The notes under the pieces are model-generated. The model had not been told where the DNA came from. It made no database searches and saw only the letters and a program-made list of their open reading frames with translations. A program made the translations under genes and the position numbers. Of a stretch of DNA of 8,216 bases, positions 6,391 through 8,216 are shown one piece after another (the first letter of the stretch is position 1; each line of letters starts with the position of its first letter). The stretch is taken from NCBI GenBank assembly GCA_934279105.1, contig CAKQWR010000087.1, forward strand, positions 1 to 8,216, in the 5' to 3' direction. Origin of the DNA: an uncultured Oribacterium sp. Its GTDB lineage: Bacteria > Bacillota > Clostridia > Lachnospirales > Lachnospiraceae.

Positions 6391-8166
6391 ATGGAAATCA
6401 GTTTGTCTACCGTTACCTGGGTGCTGATCGCAACCGCACTCATCTACTTCATGCAGGCAGGCTTCGCGCTATGTGAAGCAGGTCTCACCCGCGCGAAGAA
6501 TACCGGCAATATCCTCATGAAAAACATGATGGATTTCTGTATCGGTACACCGTGCTTTTGGCTCATCGGCTTCGGCCTGATGTTTGCCGGCACCGGTCCA
6601 CTGATCGGTGGTTTCGATCCGCTGATTCGTGGCAGCTACACCGCTTCAAATTCCGTAGTGCCACAGAATATGCCGCTCTGGTGCTACGTCATCTTCGAAA
6701 CCGTCTTCTGTGCAACGGCTGCCACCATCGTTTCCGGTTCCATGGCAGAGCGTACAAACTTTAAAGCCTACTGTGTATACTCCGCAGTGATCTCACTGAT
6801 CATTTACCCGATCGAAGGCCACTGGGTATGGGGCGGTGGCTGGCTGAGCAGCATGGGCTTCCATGATTTCGCAGGTTCTGCAGCTGTTCATATGACCGGC
6901 GGTCTGATCGCCTGCCTCGGAGCATGGATGCTCGGACCTCGAATCGGAAAGTATGATCGAAACGGAAAGGCTCGTGCGATTCCGGGTCACAACATGATGG
7001 CTGCTGCACTTGGTGTATTTATTCTCTGGTTCTGCTGGTTCGGTTTCAATGGCGGTTCCACCGCTGCGATGGCGACCGAAGACAATGCCATCACCGCTGC
7101 CACTGCATTTATGACCACGAACCTCGCCGCTGCCGTAGCGACCGTCACAACGATGATTTTCACCTGGATTCGTTATGGTAAGCCGGATGTATCGATGACC
7201 TTCAATGGTGCACTCGCCGGCCTCGTCGCCATCACTGCACCGTGTGACTGTGTCACACCGGTCGGTGCCTTCTTCATCGGTCTCGTCGCAGGTATCCTCG
7301 TTGTATTATCGGTTGAATTTTTTGATAACAAGGCAAAGATTGATGATCCGGTCGGTGCTGTATCGGTTCATATGATGAATGGTATGTGGGGTACCATCGC
7401 GGTCGGCCTGTTCTCTACCGGTGCTGACGGTGTCGGAATCGGCCTCTTCTATGGTGGTGGTCTCGCACAGCTCGGCGTTCAGGTTCTCGGTGTCATCGGT
7501 ATCGCGGCCTACACACTGATCACCATGTTTATCATCTTTAAGATCATCGATAAGACCATCGGCCTCCGCGTACCGGCCAAAATCGAAATCGAAGGTCTCG
7601 ATATCCATGAGCATGGTCTCACCTCCGCATATTCCGGCTTTTCCATCACGGATGTTACCGATATGACGATGGAGGCGAATGAAAATACAGATCTCGGTGA
7701 AAATGATTATGAGAAGGCATCCGATGCGCAGAAGAACGCGGCTGTAAAGGTTGCGGAAGCGCCGGAAACAGTCGCAGCAGCAGGTGGAGCGGCTGTAACG
7801 CCATATATCACCGATATGCATAAGGTTTCTATTATCTGCCGTCTATCAAGCTTCGATGCGCTGAAGAGAGCACTGAACAATCTCGGTGTTACCGGTATGA
7901 CGGTAACACAGGTCATGGGTTCCGGTCTCCAGCGTGGTTCGCAGGAGAAGTATCGTGGTGTTACCGTTGATTCCACGCTGATCCCGAAGATCAAGGTGGA
8001 GGTTATCGTTTCGAAGATTCCGGTCGATCACGTCATCGAAACCGCAAAGAAGACACTGTATACCGGTCACATCGGTGATGGTAAGATTTTCGTTTACAAT
8101 GTCATGCGTGCCGTCAAGGTTCGTACCGGCGAAGAAGATTATGAAGCCATCCAGGATGTTGAATAA
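6391..8166 (+). CDS. amt: Amt-family ammonium channel with C-terminal fused PII (GlnB/GlnK-type) regulatory domain
   Basis: The protein should import ammonium across the cytoplasmic membrane and sense nitrogen status through its own PII domain. Residues 1-390 are a complete Amt channel with about 11 hydrophobic segments, starting directly with the first membrane helix. Channel landmarks are twin histidines His167 (AAVHMTGG) and His327 (SVHMMNG), Asp159, and gate phenylalanines likely Phe106 and Phe219. The conserved cytoplasmic tail GLRV...IEGLDIHEHG (391-409) is intact. A 60-odd residue linker rich in Ala, Asp and Glu (about 413-475) leads to a full PII domain (476-591) that aligns with E. 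coli GlnB without gaps at an offset of 475. TGHIGDGKIFV (558-568) fits the PII C-terminal signature. Gln514, Lys533 and Lys565 match Gln39, Lys58 and Lys90. Arg522 matches the pore-plugging Arg47. Val526 replaces the uridylylated Tyr51, and Lys576 replaces Arg101. AGGAGG at 6379-6384 is 6 nt before the ATG. Codon use is less strict than in purL (TTA and CTA occur). Confidence 0.95.
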   Translation: MEISLSTVTWVLIATALIYFMQAGFALCEAGLTRAKNTGNILMKNMMDFCIGTPCFWLIGFGLMFAGTGPLIGGFDPLIRGSYTASNSVVPQNMPLWCYVIFETVFCATAATIVSGSMAERTNFKAYCVYSAVISLIIYPIEGHWVWGGGWLSSMGFHDFAGSAAVHMTGGLIACLGAWMLGPRIGKYDRNGKARAIPGHNMMAAALGVFILWFCWFGFNGGSTAAMATEDNAITAATAFMTTNLAAAVATVTTMIFTWIRYGKPDVSMTFNGALAGLVAITAPCDCVTPVGAFFIGLVAGILVVLSVEFFDNKAKIDDPVGAVSVHMMNGMWGTIAVGLFSTGADGVGIGLFYGGGLAQLGVQVLGVIGIAAYTLITMFIIFKIIDKTIGLRVPAKIEIEGLDIHEHGLTSAYSGFSITDVTDMTMEANENTDLGENDYEKASDAQKNAAVKVAEAPETVAAAGGAAVTPYITDMHKVSIICRLSSFDALKRALNNLGVTGMTVTQVMGSGLQRGSQEKYRGVTVDSTLIPKIKVEVIVSKIPVDHVIETAKKTLYTGHIGDGKIFVYNVMRAVKVRTGEEDYEAIQDVE

Positions 8167-8177
8167 CCCTGGTCATT

Positions 8178-8196
8178 ACGGGGCGGTTCCCCGTTT
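8178..8196 (+). terminator. Probable weak intrinsic terminator after amt
   Basis: ACGGGG (8178-8183) pairs with CCCCGT (8189-8194) around CGGTT, 11 bp after the amt stop codon. Only a short TTT follows before GACATAT, so termination may be incomplete. The remaining bases to the window end hold no recognisable gene. Confidence 0.5.
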
Positions 8197-8216
8197 GACA
8201 TATACAACATAAGACA

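Noticed and set aside
7816..8166. Separate internal start (ATG 7816) producing a free PII protein
   Set aside because: No Shine-Dalgarno sequence precedes this ATG, and the frame is continuous with the channel. A second product is possible but unsupported.
8195..8200. Perfect -35 consensus TTGACA just after the amt terminator
   Set aside because: A -10 box at 17 bp spacing would start at 8218, beyond the window, so a promoter cannot be claimed.

Overview
The window looks like part of a moderately GC-rich Firmicutes chromosome, most likely a clostridial lineage such as Lachnospiraceae. Supporting signs are strong AGGAGG-type ribosome binding sites, a single-chain PurL of the Gram-positive type (1250 aa), an AICAR transformylase C-terminus ending in RLFHH, and tightly packed co-directional genes. 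The lineage is inferred from protein family resemblance, not from a database search.

Region 1 (1-6250) is the 3' part of a de novo purine biosynthesis operon on the + strand. It holds the end of an AICAR transformylase (purH-type, cut by the left edge), purN, purD and purL. purN and purD overlap by 4 bp, and the purD stop codon runs into the purL ribosome binding site, so the last three genes are very likely co-transcribed and translationally linked. A bulged GAAA-loop hairpin fills the short purH-purN gap. A strong hairpin follows purL and probably ends the operon. The encoded steps are GAR synthesis (PurD), formylation of GAR (PurN), the glutamine-dependent FGAM step (PurL) and formylation of AICAR (PurH). 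PurN and PurH both use 10-formyl-tetrahydrofolate. The other pathway genes would have to lie outside the window.

Region 2 (6251-8216) is a separate nitrogen-acquisition unit. It has a promoter-like sequence with a perfect TATAAT, then almost at once an intrinsic terminator-like hairpin, then a strong ribosome binding site and a 591-aa Amt ammonium channel. The channel protein carries a complete PII (GlnB/GlnK-type) signalling domain at its C-terminus. PII proteins are normally separate trimers that dock on trimeric Amt channels; here sensor and channel are one chain. The PII domain keeps the arginine that plugs the pore in the known AmtB-GlnK complex and the main 2-oxoglutarate-contact residues, but lacks the tyrosine that is uridylylated in enteric bacteria.

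The most interesting points are the Amt-PII fusion with its altered T-loop, and the terminator placed inside the probable amt leader, which suggests controlled read-through. The purine genes themselves look intact and ordinary. I saw no tRNA, rRNA, CRISPR array, insertion sequence or phage gene.
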